Source: Lactococcus petauri
GTDB taxonomy: Bacteria; Bacillota; Bacilli; Lactobacillales; Streptococcaceae
Assembly (NCBI RefSeq): GCF_002154895.1
Contig: NZ_MUIZ01000002.1
Location: 1-64,000 of the forward strand
DNA: 64,000 nt
Direction: 5' to 3'
The position numbers and the translations under genes are program-made. Numbering within the stretch: the first letter of the stretch is position 1; every line of letters starts with the position of its first letter. Below, in pieces: positions 24,772-33,166 of this stretch. A model generated the notes under the pieces. It searched no databases. It had not been told where the DNA came from and was given only the letters and a program-made list of their open reading frames with translations.

Positions 24772-24975
24772 ATGTAAGACTCCTTAAAATTCCTTTTCTT
24801 TCTTCCAGTATAACATATTGTCTCTCAAAAACCTGATTAATTATCTATAAATTAAAAGTTAATGAAGAAAAAACTCTCATCTAAAAAAGATAAGTCGAAT
24901 AATTTGTAAGCGTTTTTTAACTTTGTTAGAATTATTATATAGAAAAAATAATAAATAGAAAGAAAGAGGTGCTTT

Positions 24976-25218
24976 ATGATTTGGTCATTAATCGTTGGTG
25001 CAATTATCGGGGTGATTGCGGGTGCAATCACAAGCAAAGGGAAGTCTATGGGATGGATTGCTAATATCTTAGCGGGTCTCGTGGGTTCTGCTGTTGGTCA
25101 AGCTTTACTGGGATCATGGGGCCCTAGTTTAGCTGGTATGGCGCTTATACCTTCCATTATCGGTGCCGTTATCGTGGTAGCTGTTGTTTCTTTCTTCTTA
25201 AGTAAAATGGGCGATTAA
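24976..25218 (+). CDS. GlsB/YeaQ/YmgE-family stress-response membrane protein
   Basis: An 80-residue membrane protein with the family pattern: MIWSLIVGAIIGVIAGAIT, then GWIANILAGLVGSAVG, then a C-terminal helix. In enterococci glsB lies with gls24. Here too it heads an operon whose other genes are AmaP, DUF2273 and Asp23 types. A ribosome site (AGAAAGAGG) precedes the ATG. Confidence 0.88.
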   Translation: MIWSLIVGAIIGVIAGAITSKGKSMGWIANILAGLVGSAVGQALLGSWGPSLAGMALIPSIIGAVIVVAVVSFFLSKMGD

Positions 25219-25250
25219 ACAGTAGTTGCAGTAAAACGGGAGGAGGAAAT

Positions 25251-25808
25251 GTGTCAAAAGGAAAAAAATTTATTCTAATTTTAGTTGATTTATTTCTTAT
25301 TACAATCATCCTACCACTGTTTCTTTACACACTCGGGAAATTTAATATAGTCCAACCAATTACAGATATGGCGCAGGTTCCTTATATTGGACCTTACTTG
25401 CCTACATATTTCTTGTTTGCAACAGGTATTTTAGGAATTCTCTTACTCATTCTTTTACTTGTCATTATCTTCTATCCAAGAAGATATACCGGCTTTGTCT
25501 TAGGAGAGGGTAGAGGAGAACTGCTTCTTAAAAAATCTGCGATTGAAGGCTTTGTGCGAGAAACGCTCAGAGAAAATGGTTATATTAAAGACCCGAAAAT
25601 CGATACTTTGCTAGGTAAAAATAAGATTAAAATTGCGATTAAAGGTGAGATTATACCTCGTGTGCAAATTTCAGAAAAGGCTTTGCTTATTGAAGAAGAA
25701 ATTCGTAAGGGCTTGAAAGAGTTTCTCGGGGTAAATCATCACTTAAGTTTGAAAATAAAAGTGAACGCTGTAACACCAAAGAGTAAAAGCAGTTCACGTG
25801 TGTTATGA
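25251..25808 (+). CDS. amaP: Alkaline shock response membrane anchor protein
   Basis: A 185-residue protein with two N-terminal membrane helices (FILILVDLFLITIILPLFLY; TYFLFATGILGILLLILLLVII) and a cytoplasmic alpha/beta domain ending in basic, Ser-rich sequence. This is the AmaP layout; AmaP anchors Asp23 to the membrane. The GTG start has GGGAGGAGG just upstream. Order and spacing (32 bases after glsB, 11 before the next gene) indicate one operon. Confidence 0.88.
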   Translation: MSKGKKFILILVDLFLITIILPLFLYTLGKFNIVQPITDMAQVPYIGPYLPTYFLFATGILGILLLILLLVIIFYPRRYTGFVLGEGRGELLLKKSAIEGFVRETLRENGYIKDPKIDTLLGKNKIKIAIKGEIIPRVQISEKALLIEEEIRKGLKEFLGVNHHLSLKIKVNAVTPKSKSSSRVL

Positions 25809-25819
25809 TTGGAGGTTAG

Positions 25820-26005
25820 ATGAATCTTTTAGAAGAATATCAATATCCAATTATAGGTGGGGCAATTGGAGCAATCATCGCTATCTGTATCTTTACAATT
25901 GGTTTTTGGAAGATGCTCTTACTGTTTTTACTCATCGCGCTTGGTAGTTATATTGGTTTCTATCTCGAACGTACAGGATATATTGATAAAATAGGTAAAA
26001 AATAA
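25820..26005 (+). CDS. DUF2273 small membrane protein of the asp23 operon
   Basis: A 61-residue two-helix membrane protein (YPIIGGAIGAIIAICIFTIGF and LLLFLLIALGSYIGFYLE). DUF2273 proteins regularly sit between amaP and asp23 and probably help anchor Asp23. It has a GGAGG ribosome site. Confidence 0.87.
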   Translation: MNLLEEYQYPIIGGAIGAIIAICIFTIGFWKMLLLFLLIALGSYIGFYLERTGYIDKIGKK

Positions 26006-26036
26006 TTAAATAATTTATAAATAAAAAGGAGAAGCT

Positions 26037-26549
26037 ATGGTACAAGAAAACAAAAAAACTTTGGATAACTCAGTTGATGCAGTAAGTGGAACTTTAACTT
26101 ATGAAGATAAAGTGATTCAAAAAATCGTAGGACTTGCCTTGGAAAAAGTAGACGGCTTGCTTGCAGTTGATGGTGGCTTCCTGTCTAATCTCACAGGAAA
26201 ACTCGTAAATACGGACGATGTAACTTCTGGTGTAGGTGTCGAAGTTGGTAAACAACAAGTTGCGGTTGATCTTAAAATCGTAGCTGAATATAAGAAATAT
26301 GTTCCTGACATTTATAAAAATATAAAAGAAGTTGTTTCAAAAGAAGTTAAAGGCATGACAGACCTTGAAGTTGTAGAAGTTAACGTAGATGTTATCGATG
26401 TTAAAACGAAAGAACAACAAAAACAAGATGAACAAAGCCTTCAAGATAAAGTAGGCGATGCCGCAAAATCAACAGGACGCTTTACTTCGGAAAAAGTTGA
26501 TCAAGTGAAAGACAAAGTCAGCGATGATGATGAACCACGTGTAAAATAA
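26037..26549 (+). CDS. Asp23/Gls24-family envelope stress protein
   Basis: A 170-residue Asp23-family protein: GTLTYEDKVIQKIVGLALEKVDGL, VEVGKQQVAVDLKIVAEY, YKNIKEVVSKEVKGMTDL and VEVNVDVIDV. The C-terminus is a charged, Lys/Asp-rich tail. The family gathers in clusters at the membrane via AmaP and is induced by cell-envelope or alkaline stress. It is last in the operon, with an AAAGGAG site and a strong terminator after it. Confidence 0.92.
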   Translation: MVQENKKTLDNSVDAVSGTLTYEDKVIQKIVGLALEKVDGLLAVDGGFLSNLTGKLVNTDDVTSGVGVEVGKQQVAVDLKIVAEYKKYVPDIYKNIKEVVSKEVKGMTDLEVVEVNVDVIDVKTKEQQKQDEQSLQDKVGDAAKSTGRFTSEKVDQVKDKVSDDDEPRVK

Positions 26550-26550
26550 A

Positions 26551-26582
26551 AAAATAAGGAGATTTTCTCCTTATTTTTTTTA
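26551..26582. terminator. Bidirectional terminator after the asp23 operon
   Basis: aaaaataaggaga tttt ctccttattttttt; it serves the operon on + and the DUF998 gene on -. Confidence 0.9.
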
Positions 26583-27740
26583 TTAAATCTCTTCCTTTAG
26601 TTGGACAACTTTGACTTGATAGATACTCGACTCATGAAGCATTTTTTGGAGAGCATTAATCATCAGAACCAACCATGTAAAGGAAATTGCAAAGGCAATA
26701 ATCTCGAAAACCGTCAGAGACAGATAATGAACTTTCAGAAATAAAATTGCTGAAGTAACAAGAGCGACGAAAACAATAGCTGACATGCTGAGAAATTCTT
26801 TCGAAATTTGGGGTAACAGATATTTACTTAATACTATCAAGATAATAATGCACAAAACAATACCATACGCAGAGGCATTGTGAAAGGTCATTGTCCATGA
26901 TTGAGCGGGGAAAATACCTACACCAGCAATAAACAGAGCAATGACATAGTAGAAAGCTTGAACAATTTTGACTTTGAAATTGTACAAGTCGCTTTTTTGA
27001 AAATCCATAAATAAATAATCAGTGATCGTTAATAGCATCAAAGCAGAAAAAATCATCGTAAAATTAAATTGCCACTGATTTTTAGCTTCACCTGTTCCTA
27101 AAAAGCTAAAGTTGTATTGCCACCAGCCATTTTGACCATTAGTGGCCATGGAAAGGAAAATACCACCAATAAAGGTAATAAACAATAAGATAATCAGATG
27201 AGAAATTTTAACAGAGGCTGCAAAAAGAATCAAAAAGTAAAAAACAATAGCTGAAAAGAGAGCAGCTACAAAAGAAGCTGTGAAGCGATCGAGAGTTACT
27301 CCGACAAAGGTCATCCCCAAAATGTACCAAATTAATGCTTGAATCGCAAAAACAATCAAGGTATAGGCAAGGCTGATTGTGACAAGTTCTCTTATACGGC
27401 TAAGCATGCGTTTTTGTGGTGAGGTATTTTGCTTGGCATAAACCCAAAGGAAGGTTGCAAAGCCAATAATTGTCGCACACAGCATGCTGATTCCAGCGAC
27501 AGAATGATACCGCCCGCCCGTAAAATTAATCTGAGAATGACCACTTAAAAAGAAAGTAAGTAGCGAGATAACTAAACTTAATAAACTGGGAATAAGCATA
27601 TAGTGTAACGAAAAATTTTGTGCATCAAGCTGATCAACGTCACTTTTTAAGACAATCTGATTTTGCTCGACTGACATTTTATAGTTTTGTTGCTCAAATT
27701 TATCCGCAACATCATCCGGAATTTCAATTATTTTTTTCAT
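26583..27740 (-). CDS. DUF998-like polytopic membrane protein (paralogue of the gene at 56.7 kb)
   Basis: A 385-residue protein starting MKKIIEIPDDVADKFEQQNYKM, a short cytoplasmic domain resembling an antitoxin/AbrB-like start, followed by about ten membrane helices. The middle has NGQNGWWQYNFSFLGTGEA, and the region FSLTFxWLVLMINAL lies near the end. DUF998 proteins often contain the NxSxLG pattern after helix 5; the family has no firm function. The protein at 56692 has the same length, architecture and motifs (NNNQYWWQKNFSLLGTSES), so these two are paralogues. It is monocistronic on the - strand with its own ribosome site (GGAGAAG). Confidence 0.7.
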   Translation of the reverse strand: MKKIIEIPDDVADKFEQQNYKMSVEQNQIVLKSDVDQLDAQNFSLHYMLIPSLLSLVISLLTFFLSGHSQINFTGGRYHSVAGISMLCATIIGFATFLWVYAKQNTSPQKRMLSRIRELVTISLAYTLIVFAIQALIWYILGMTFVGVTLDRFTASFVAALFSAIVFYFLILFAASVKISHLIILLFITFIGGIFLSMATNGQNGWWQYNFSFLGTGEAKNQWQFNFTMIFSALMLLTITDYLFMDFQKSDLYNFKVKIVQAFYYVIALFIAGVGIFPAQSWTMTFHNASAYGIVLCIIILIVLSKYLLPQISKEFLSMSAIVFVALVTSAILFLKVHYLSLTVFEIIAFAISFTWLVLMINALQKMLHESSIYQVKVVQLKEEI

Positions 27741-27942
27741 TTATCTTCTCCATTTTTAACTCCTATTCTTATTATTATATCAATATTTTGACGATTTAAC
27801 TTCTCTGATTCATTTAAGAAATGAAAATTTTCTGAATTGAAAGATTTGAGTTAAGTTTTTCGCTAATTTTAAAGAGAAGTGTTAAAATTAATGAAATGAA
27901 ATCGGTTGCCGAGTAGGATACGAAGTGGAAAAGGGGTATAAG

Positions 27943-28338
27943 ATGTTTCAATTTTTAAAGTTGTTTTTAATCAATGCAGTAATTTTCCTTATTTTAGATA
28001 GTTTATGGTTAATCTTTGCAAATAAAAAATTTTATCAACCATATATTGGCCATCTGATGGGGCAAACCAAACTTTTGCCTGCCGTCATTTTTTATCTTAT
28101 TTATGTGGCTGCACTTGTATTTTTTGTTTTGATACCTGGACAAGAAAAAGAAAGCCTTTCTTATGTTCTTTTAGCCGGAGCTTTTTTTGGAGCAGTATGT
28201 TATGCCACATATGATTTGACAAATCTTGCGACATTGAGCGATTGGCCATTGAAAATTACAATTGTTGATATTATTTGGGGGAGTTTTGTGACTTCCCTTA
28301 GTGCAACACTCACTTATATAATTGCTGCAAAGCTTTAG
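27943..28338 (+). CDS. DUF2177 family membrane protein
   Basis: A 131-residue protein with four membrane helices. It carries the family signature around LDSLWLIFANKKFYQPYIGHLM and YATYDLTNLATLSDWP. ATG 27943 is chosen because AAGGGG lies 6 bases before it; a longer GTG reading from 27925 would consume that site. The family's function is unknown. It is followed 12 bases later by the DAK2-DegV gene, so the two are probably cotranscribed. Confidence 0.85.
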   Translation: MFQFLKLFLINAVIFLILDSLWLIFANKKFYQPYIGHLMGQTKLLPAVIFYLIYVAALVFFVLIPGQEKESLSYVLLAGAFFGAVCYATYDLTNLATLSDWPLKITIVDIIWGSFVTSLSATLTYIIAAKL

Positions 28339-28350
28339 AAGGAGAAAGAA

Positions 28351-30144
28351 GTGGGAGAAAAAAATGAAAATTATCGCTTGTTACAGAGTTTTAGAGCTGG
28401 GGCAGAAAAAGTAATTCTTCAGAAAGAAGAGCTGAATAAAATAAATGTTTTCCCTGTGGCAGATGGAGATACAGGTAGTAATCTTGCCTCACTAATGCAA
28501 GCTATTATTGACAATGTGCCGATGAAAAATTATCCTATGGATATTCTTTTAGATGAGATATCAGCAGCTGCACTTATTGGTGCTCGAGGAAATTCAGGAA
28601 TCATTTTTGCCCAATATTTAAGTGCTGTGGCTGAGAACTACCAGAAAGCAGAAACGAATTTTGAAAGTTTTGTGGAAGCTTTAGAACAAGCTGTAAACAA
28701 AGCTTATAGTTCGTTAATAGATCCTAAGGAAGGGACTATTTTAACAGTAATGCGTGCCTGGTCTATTACACTGGTAAAAAATTATAGATTGAATCACTCC
28801 TTTGAAGAGGCCTTGTTAGAAGCAAAAGCAGAAGCACAAGAAGCACTAAATGCTACGCAATTTCAAATGTCTTTGTTACGGAAAAATAAGTTGGTAGATG
28901 CAGGGGCGAAAGGTTTTTATTATTTTATCCTTGGTTTTACAGACTTTTACTGCGGTAGAGTTTTAAAAGTTGGGGATGAAGAGGCAGATGACGGTCTAGA
29001 GAGGGTTAAAGAACTTTCGGTAAATCATATCATAGCTGAAGCACCGCGTTACAGATACTGTTCCGAATTTATCATCAAAGCACCCCAAATCTCTGAACTT
29101 CAATTACGAGAAGTACTGCAAGAAAAGGGCGATTCAATGGTTACTGCAGGAAATGCTAAACAGTTAAAACTCCATATGCACACTAATGAGCCTCAAAAGG
29201 TCTTGGCAAAGCTAGAAAAATACGGACAAATTATCTACCAAAAAGTAGACGATATGCGCCTACAGTACGAAATTTCTCAACAAATGTTAGCTCCAATAGC
29301 GATTGTTACAGATTCTATTGCTGATTTACCTCAAGAATTTGTACTTGCACATCAAGTGCATGTTTTACCTGTAAATGTCACTGTGGGAGACCAAAATTTT
29401 CTAGACAAGTTGACAATTAATGCACAACTTATCAAAGAAAAAGCAGATGAAAATCTTAAGATGGGTACTTCACAGCCAAGCATCCAAACGATTGATGCGC
29501 TTTTCTCTTTTTTGGAAGGTAAGTATGAACATGTGCTTGTTATCACGGTAGCGTCACAACTTAGTGGCACATATCAGTTGATTGAGCAACGTATCAAAGA
29601 AAAAAATTATTCGAAAAACTGGATTCATCTCATTGATTCACGATTAAACTCTGTTGCTCAAGGTTTACTTGTACAACGGGCAGCCCAACTTGCGGAGAGG
29701 AAAGTTCCTATCCGGCAGCTTGTGCAAGAAATCCAGCAGCTACGTGAAAGAATCTTCATCTATGTGGCAGTAGCTGACTTATCTCCGATGATACAGTCAG
29801 GAAGAATTCCTCAGTCTTTGGGAGCAATAGCTCAAAAACTCTCACTTCATCCAATAATAAGTTTAGATAAAATGGGCAATGGAAAACTCATCGGTGCTTC
29901 CTTAAGTCAGAAGCAAAGTATGAAAAAAATACTCAAAAAAATCCAATCCTTAGCAAAAAGTGGACAGATTGAAGATATTGCTCTGACTCATGTCTTGGCC
30001 CAAGGTGATATAGAGGATTGGCAGAAAATATTAAAAGAAAAAACAGGCAATGATTATAAGGTGATTGAGAGTTCATCTGCCATTGCTATCTCTGCGGGAG
30101 CGGGAAGTATCGCTGTCGCTGGAATTACAAAGGAGCAGTTATGA
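28351..30144 (+). CDS. DAK2 (FakA-like)-DegV (FakB-like) fusion protein
   Basis: A 597-residue protein with two parts. The first 300 residues are a DhaL/DAK2 domain ([17 protein letters not shown], with nucleotide-binding GDTG and GARGNSGII) plus a FakA-like middle. From about residue 312 it is a DegV domain ([29 protein letters not shown]), the fold that holds a fatty acid in FakB. In the usual system FakA phosphorylates a fatty acid carried by FakB; here kinase and carrier types are on one chain. GTG start with AGAAGGAG. It overlaps the next gene by 4 bases. Confidence 0.85.
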   Translation: MGEKNENYRLLQSFRAGAEKVILQKEELNKINVFPVADGDTGSNLASLMQAIIDNVPMKNYPMDILLDEISAAALIGARGNSGIIFAQYLSAVAENYQKAETNFESFVEALEQAVNKAYSSLIDPKEGTILTVMRAWSITLVKNYRLNHSFEEALLEAKAEAQEALNATQFQMSLLRKNKLVDAGAKGFYYFILGFTDFYCGRVLKVGDEEADDGLERVKELSVNHIIAEAPRYRYCSEFIIKAPQISELQLREVLQEKGDSMVTAGNAKQLKLHMHTNEPQKVLAKLEKYGQIIYQKVDDMRLQYEISQQMLAPIAIVTDSIADLPQEFVLAHQVHVLPVNVTVGDQNFLDKLTINAQLIKEKADENLKMGTSQPSIQTIDALFSFLEGKYEHVLVITVASQLSGTYQLIEQRIKEKNYSKNWIHLIDSRLNSVAQGLLVQRAAQLAERKVPIRQLVQEIQQLRERIFIYVAVADLSPMIQSGRIPQSLGAIAQKLSLHPIISLDKMGNGKLIGASLSQKQSMKKILKKIQSLAKSGQIEDIALTHVLAQGDIEDWQKILKEKTGNDYKVIESSSAIAISAGAGSIAVAGITKEQL

Positions 30145-30914
30145 TTTATGGAATAGTTTTAGGGGTTTTGCTTGTTTATTTTATTTGCTGGTTTAAGGTA
30201 GCAGACCAGAAGAAAAACTACGGATTAATCGATATAGCATGGGGCGGAGGTTTTGTTTTAACAGCGTGTTTAAGCTATTTCTTCAATACTCAAATAACCA
30301 TGCAAAATAGAGCAATTTTGGTTTTGGTTGGGCTTTGGGGTGTGAGGTTATTCGTTCATTTAGCCCGACGCAATTGGAACAAACCCGAAGATTATCGCTA
30401 TACAAACATGCGCCGCAGATGGGGGAGTCACGCGCCAAAACTAAAGGCTTTTTTCTCCGTCTTTATGGTTCAGTACCTTTTACTTTTTATTATTGCGCTG
30501 CCAATCATGCAAAGCAATCACCGCCCGGAAAGTCAAATTTTCTGGTGGCAAATTCTTGGAGTAGTGGTTTGGCTGATAGGTTTTGTTTTTGAAGTAATAG
30601 GTGATTGGCAACTGGAACAGTTTAAGAAGCATAAAGAAAACAAAGGAAAATTACTGACCAGCGGCTTGTGGTCAGTGACACGACATCCGAATTATTTTGG
30701 AGAAGCTGCATGTTGGTGGGGCATCTTCTTGATCGCTTTTACAGACATTTCTGATCTTTGGTTGATCGTGAGTCCACTTTTAATCACTGGTTTACTCTTA
30801 TTTGTTTCTGGAGTCCCATTACTTGAAAGGAAATATAAAGCGCGCAAAGATTTTCAAGCATATGCACAAGTTACCCCTAAATTTTTCCCTTTCATCGGCA
30901 AGAAAGGACTGTAA
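30141..30914 (+). CDS. DUF1295 / steroid 5-alpha-reductase-fold membrane protein
   Basis: A 257-residue polytopic protein. The family C-terminal motif is clear: [31 protein letters not shown] being the NADPH/SAM-binding hallmark of the isoprenylcysteine methyltransferase and steroid-reductase group. The front has [19 protein letters not shown], typical of DUF1295. It is coupled (ATGA) to the DAK2-DegV gene. The substrate, possibly a lipid, is unknown. Confidence 0.87.
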   Translation: MIYGIVLGVLLVYFICWFKVADQKKNYGLIDIAWGGGFVLTACLSYFFNTQITMQNRAILVLVGLWGVRLFVHLARRNWNKPEDYRYTNMRRRWGSHAPKLKAFFSVFMVQYLLLFIIALPIMQSNHRPESQIFWWQILGVVVWLIGFVFEVIGDWQLEQFKKHKENKGKLLTSGLWSVTRHPNYFGEAACWWGIFLIAFTDISDLWLIVSPLLITGLLLFVSGVPLLERKYKARKDFQAYAQVTPKFFPFIGKKGL

Positions 30915-30947
30915 AAAAATCCCAAGATAAATTTCTTGGGATTTTTA
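30914..30947. terminator. Bidirectional terminator
   Basis: aaaaaatcccaaga taaat ttcttgggattttt between convergent genes. Confidence 0.88.
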
Positions 30948-30960
30948 TGTCACGCCTCAG

Positions 30961-31884
30961 TTAACGTTCAAGGATAAACTCAGAGTTAACAGAGGTCTGT
31001 TTATTTGCTTTTGAAACAGCCTGCTCAAAAGCCATTCGCCCGACTTGACGGCAATGGTTGTCAATGGTGGGTAATTTGAGCAATTGTCCAGCGAGCAAAC
31101 GTTCTTGTCCTACAATAATCGGTTTAGGAAGTCCTTGCTCTTCAAACCAACGCCATACATTGGCTGCAATTTCGTCGGAATTAGCAAAAATTCCGTCAAA
31201 TTGTGTTAATTGTGGAGCAAAGCGATAAGCATCCTCAGATGAGATAAGGCCTGATTTGATCTGCTCTGGTCTTGCTTCAAGTTGGTAAACATCCTTGTAA
31301 GCCTGTAGAGTAGTTGAGATTGTTGGACTTTTACCTCTGGATAAGAGAAAGCCAATATTTGAACAGTGTTGCTCCTTGAGCCATTCAAAGGCTTCACGAT
31401 AAGCAGGAATCCGATTTGCATAGGTTGCTGGAATCCCTGAATTTTCAGGTTTGTAGCAGAGCACGATAGGACCATATTTCTGATATTTAAGAATCGTCTC
31501 TTCAGGTACTTGACGTGAAGTGAAAATGATGGCTTCAAAGGCCTTTTTACGTAATTTTTCTAGATATTCAATTTCTAAATCCTGATTATAGTTTGAGGGG
31601 AGAATAATGATTTTATATCCTGTTTCAAAGCTTTTCTCAAGGATTCCTTCTAAAATTTTGCTGAAAAAGGGTGACTTGATATAAGGAAGTACAACACCGA
31701 TATTATGTGTAGCTCCATATGCCAATTCTTGAGCAATCGCATTTGTCGCATAGTCTAATTCGGCAGCAGTTTTCAAGATTTCTTCACGCGTGTGTTGAGA
31801 GGCATAGCCATTACCAGAAAGCACACGGGAAACGGTGGCTTTGGAGTATCCAGTAAGTTTGGCAATATCAGAAAGAGATGTCAT
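30961..31884 (-). CDS. LacI-family transcriptional regulator
   Basis: A 307-residue regulator. The N-terminal helix-turn-helix TSLSDIAKLTGYSKATVSRVLSG and hinge NAIAQELA are typical; the rest is a periplasmic-binding-like effector domain (NIGVVLPYIKSPFFSKILEG, FDGIFANSDEIAANV). It overlaps the HAD phosphatase gene upstream by 4 bases (ATGA), so the two are cotranscribed. A LacI-type operator lies before the pair. It most likely represses its own operon in response to a sugar or sugar phosphate. Confidence 0.9.
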   Translation of the reverse strand: MTSLSDIAKLTGYSKATVSRVLSGNGYASQHTREEILKTAAELDYATNAIAQELAYGATHNIGVVLPYIKSPFFSKILEGILEKSFETGYKIIILPSNYNQDLEIEYLEKLRKKAFEAIIFTSRQVPEETILKYQKYGPIVLCYKPENSGIPATYANRIPAYREAFEWLKEQHCSNIGFLLSRGKSPTISTTLQAYKDVYQLEARPEQIKSGLISSEDAYRFAPQLTQFDGIFANSDEIAANVWRWFEEQGLPKPIIVGQERLLAGQLLKLPTIDNHCRQVGRMAFEQAVSKANKQTSVNSEFILER

Positions 31885-32690
31885 AAGGTTACCTGTTCGT
31901 TGATTTCACGAATAGCTGAGAGCGCCTCAGTTACACCGTGATCTGTATTTTTAGCTACCACTATTTTAACATGGGCTTTCACTTCTTCGCTAGCATTATC
32001 TACTGCGATAGGAAGACCGGCAACCTTCAAGAGCGGAATATCGTTATGTCCATCACCGATTGCAGCAATTTCCTCAAAGTTAATTTCCTTTTCTTCCAAA
32101 ATAGCTTCCGCAGCATCAGCCTTAGTTTTTTCAGCAGATGTAATCTCTAAAGTATGTACTGTGGAACGAGTCACATGGATATCAGGAATATCCAGCTCTT
32201 TTAAAGCTTGTTCAATTTGTAGCATTTCTTCAGGGTTGAAAGACATCAGCATAATTTTGTAGATTTCAGATTGTCCGTCAAATGCTTTAATACGTGGTTC
32301 AGCGCCAGTAAGGGCTTTTTGGAAGAAAACTCCCTTGTCCTGTTTCTTAATGTACCAATGTGCCAAGCTGTACCAGCTGAGGCTTACATTTGGAAAGTTT
32401 GAAGAGAAGTAATCCAAAAGAGCGGAAACAATATCAGCCGGTAAGGTGTGCTTTTCAATCACTTGAATCCCAAAATCATTTTGAGTAAAAGTTAGATTTC
32501 CGTTGAAAGCGATCTGTGGTGTCTTTAGCTGAAGTTTATTCAATATAGGGCCCATCTCAATCGGGCTTCGTGCGGAAACAAGGCTAACGGGGATATCACT
32601 CAGGCAGACTGACCAGCGATTTGTATCAGAAAGGCTGCCACGTGTATCGAGAAGTGTCCCATCCATGTCTGTAAAAATGTGTTTAATCAT
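31881..32690 (-). CDS. HAD-superfamily Cof-type sugar-phosphate phosphatase
   Basis: A 269-residue class IIB HAD hydrolase. Motif I is FTDMDGTLLDT, motif II SLVSARSP, and motif III/IV AAIGDGHNDIPLLKVAG. The middle cap is of the Cof type. Such enzymes dephosphorylate sugar phosphates or flavin precursors. It is the first gene of the unit with the LacI regulator, with an AAAGGAG site. Confidence 0.9.
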   Translation of the reverse strand: MIKHIFTDMDGTLLDTRGSLSDTNRWSVCLSDIPVSLVSARSPIEMGPILNKLQLKTPQIAFNGNLTFTQNDFGIQVIEKHTLPADIVSALLDYFSSNFPNVSLSWYSLAHWYIKKQDKGVFFQKALTGAEPRIKAFDGQSEIYKIMLMSFNPEEMLQIEQALKELDIPDIHVTRSTVHTLEITSAEKTKADAAEAILEEKEINFEEIAAIGDGHNDIPLLKVAGLPIAVDNASEEVKAHVKIVVAKNTDHGVTEALSAIREINEQVTL

Positions 32691-32734
32691 CGTTAAATCT
32701 CCTTTATGTTTTTTGATGCTTTCATTGTAATTTA

Positions 32735-32748
32735 TGAAACGCGTTCCA
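32735..32748 (-). promoter_or_regulatory. LacI-type operator before the HAD/LacI operon
   Basis: TGGAACGCGTTTCA on the - strand, centred on the 8-bp palindrome AACGCGTT. A central CG is typical for LacI/GalR-family operators. It lies 45 bases upstream of the HAD start. Confidence 0.65.
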
Positions 32749-32837
32749 TGTCAAGCGATATGCTTTTCCGATTTGGAAGATAAATTGAGGAGAAAAAGTG
32801 GAATTTCATAAATTTTCACATAATTCTGTATAAATTC

Positions 32838-32866
32838 TTGCAATTTAAAATATTTTTACGTATAAT
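32838..32866 (+). promoter_or_regulatory. Promoter of the aromatic leader peptide
   Basis: TTGCAA (32838-32843), 17 bases, TATAAT (32861-32866); expected start near 32873. Confidence 0.8.
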
Positions 32867-32896
32867 AAGTTTTAAATTCATAAAGGAGAAAATCAC

Positions 32897-32944
32897 ATGA
32901 GCAAAACACTTCCATTGACAGTCTATTTCTTTTGGCGCAGATAA
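32897..32944 (+). CDS. 15-residue leader peptide rich in aromatic residues
   Basis: MSKTLPLTVYFFWRR, preceded by an AAAGGAG ribosome site 9 bases upstream and by a consensus promoter. Four consecutive aromatic codons (Tyr-Phe-Phe-Trp at 32924-32935) end just before the stop. The stop codon abuts the first arm of the downstream hairpins. This is the pattern of a leader peptide that senses charged aromatic tRNAs. The next full gene is an amino-acid permease. Confidence 0.7.
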   Translation: MSKTLPLTVYFFWRR

Positions 32945-33043
32945 GTTGTGTTTATGCTTGGCATAGATACAACTTTTGAGTATTCTCAAAAAGTATCTGT
33001 GCCCGTGATAAAAAGCCGGGTAAATTACCCGGCTTTTTCTTTT
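32943..33043 (+). promoter_or_regulatory. Attenuator-like leader with two exclusive hairpins and a terminator
   Basis: Hairpin A pairs aagttgt (32943-32949) with acaactt (32969-32975) and tatgc (32953-32957) with gcata (32961-32965). Hairpin B pairs ggcatagatac (32960-32970) with gtatctgtgcc (32993-33003) and ttttgag (32974-32980) with ctcaaaa (32985-32991). A and B share bases and cannot coexist. A terminator (33010-33038, gccgggtaa/ttacccggc plus T run) follows. The end of B (gcccg, 33001-33005) can also pair with cgggt in the terminator's first arm. Confidence 0.65.
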
Positions 33044-33057
33044 TGAATTTAACCGCT

Positions 33058-33135
33058 CTTTAGTTTTTGTTAAACCATTAAAGTTAATCTATCGTGATCC
33101 AAGCAGGGCTTTACCTTTTTTATAAAAAACTAAAG
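33058..33135 (+). promoter_or_regulatory. Long-range 11-bp stem before the amino-acid permease
   Basis: ctttagttttt (33058-33068) and aaaaactaaag (33125-33135) are exact reverse complements with a 56-base loop, ending 12 bases before the permease ribosome site. It may be part of the same regulatory leader. Confidence 0.4.
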
Positions 33136-33166
33136 AAGCAAAAAAAATAGAAATGAGGGATTTTAC

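Noticed and set aside
33010-33043. T-box riboswitch before the permease
   Set aside because: No T-box consensus (GGTGGNACCGCG type) or specifier loop found; the peptide-plus-hairpin model fits better.
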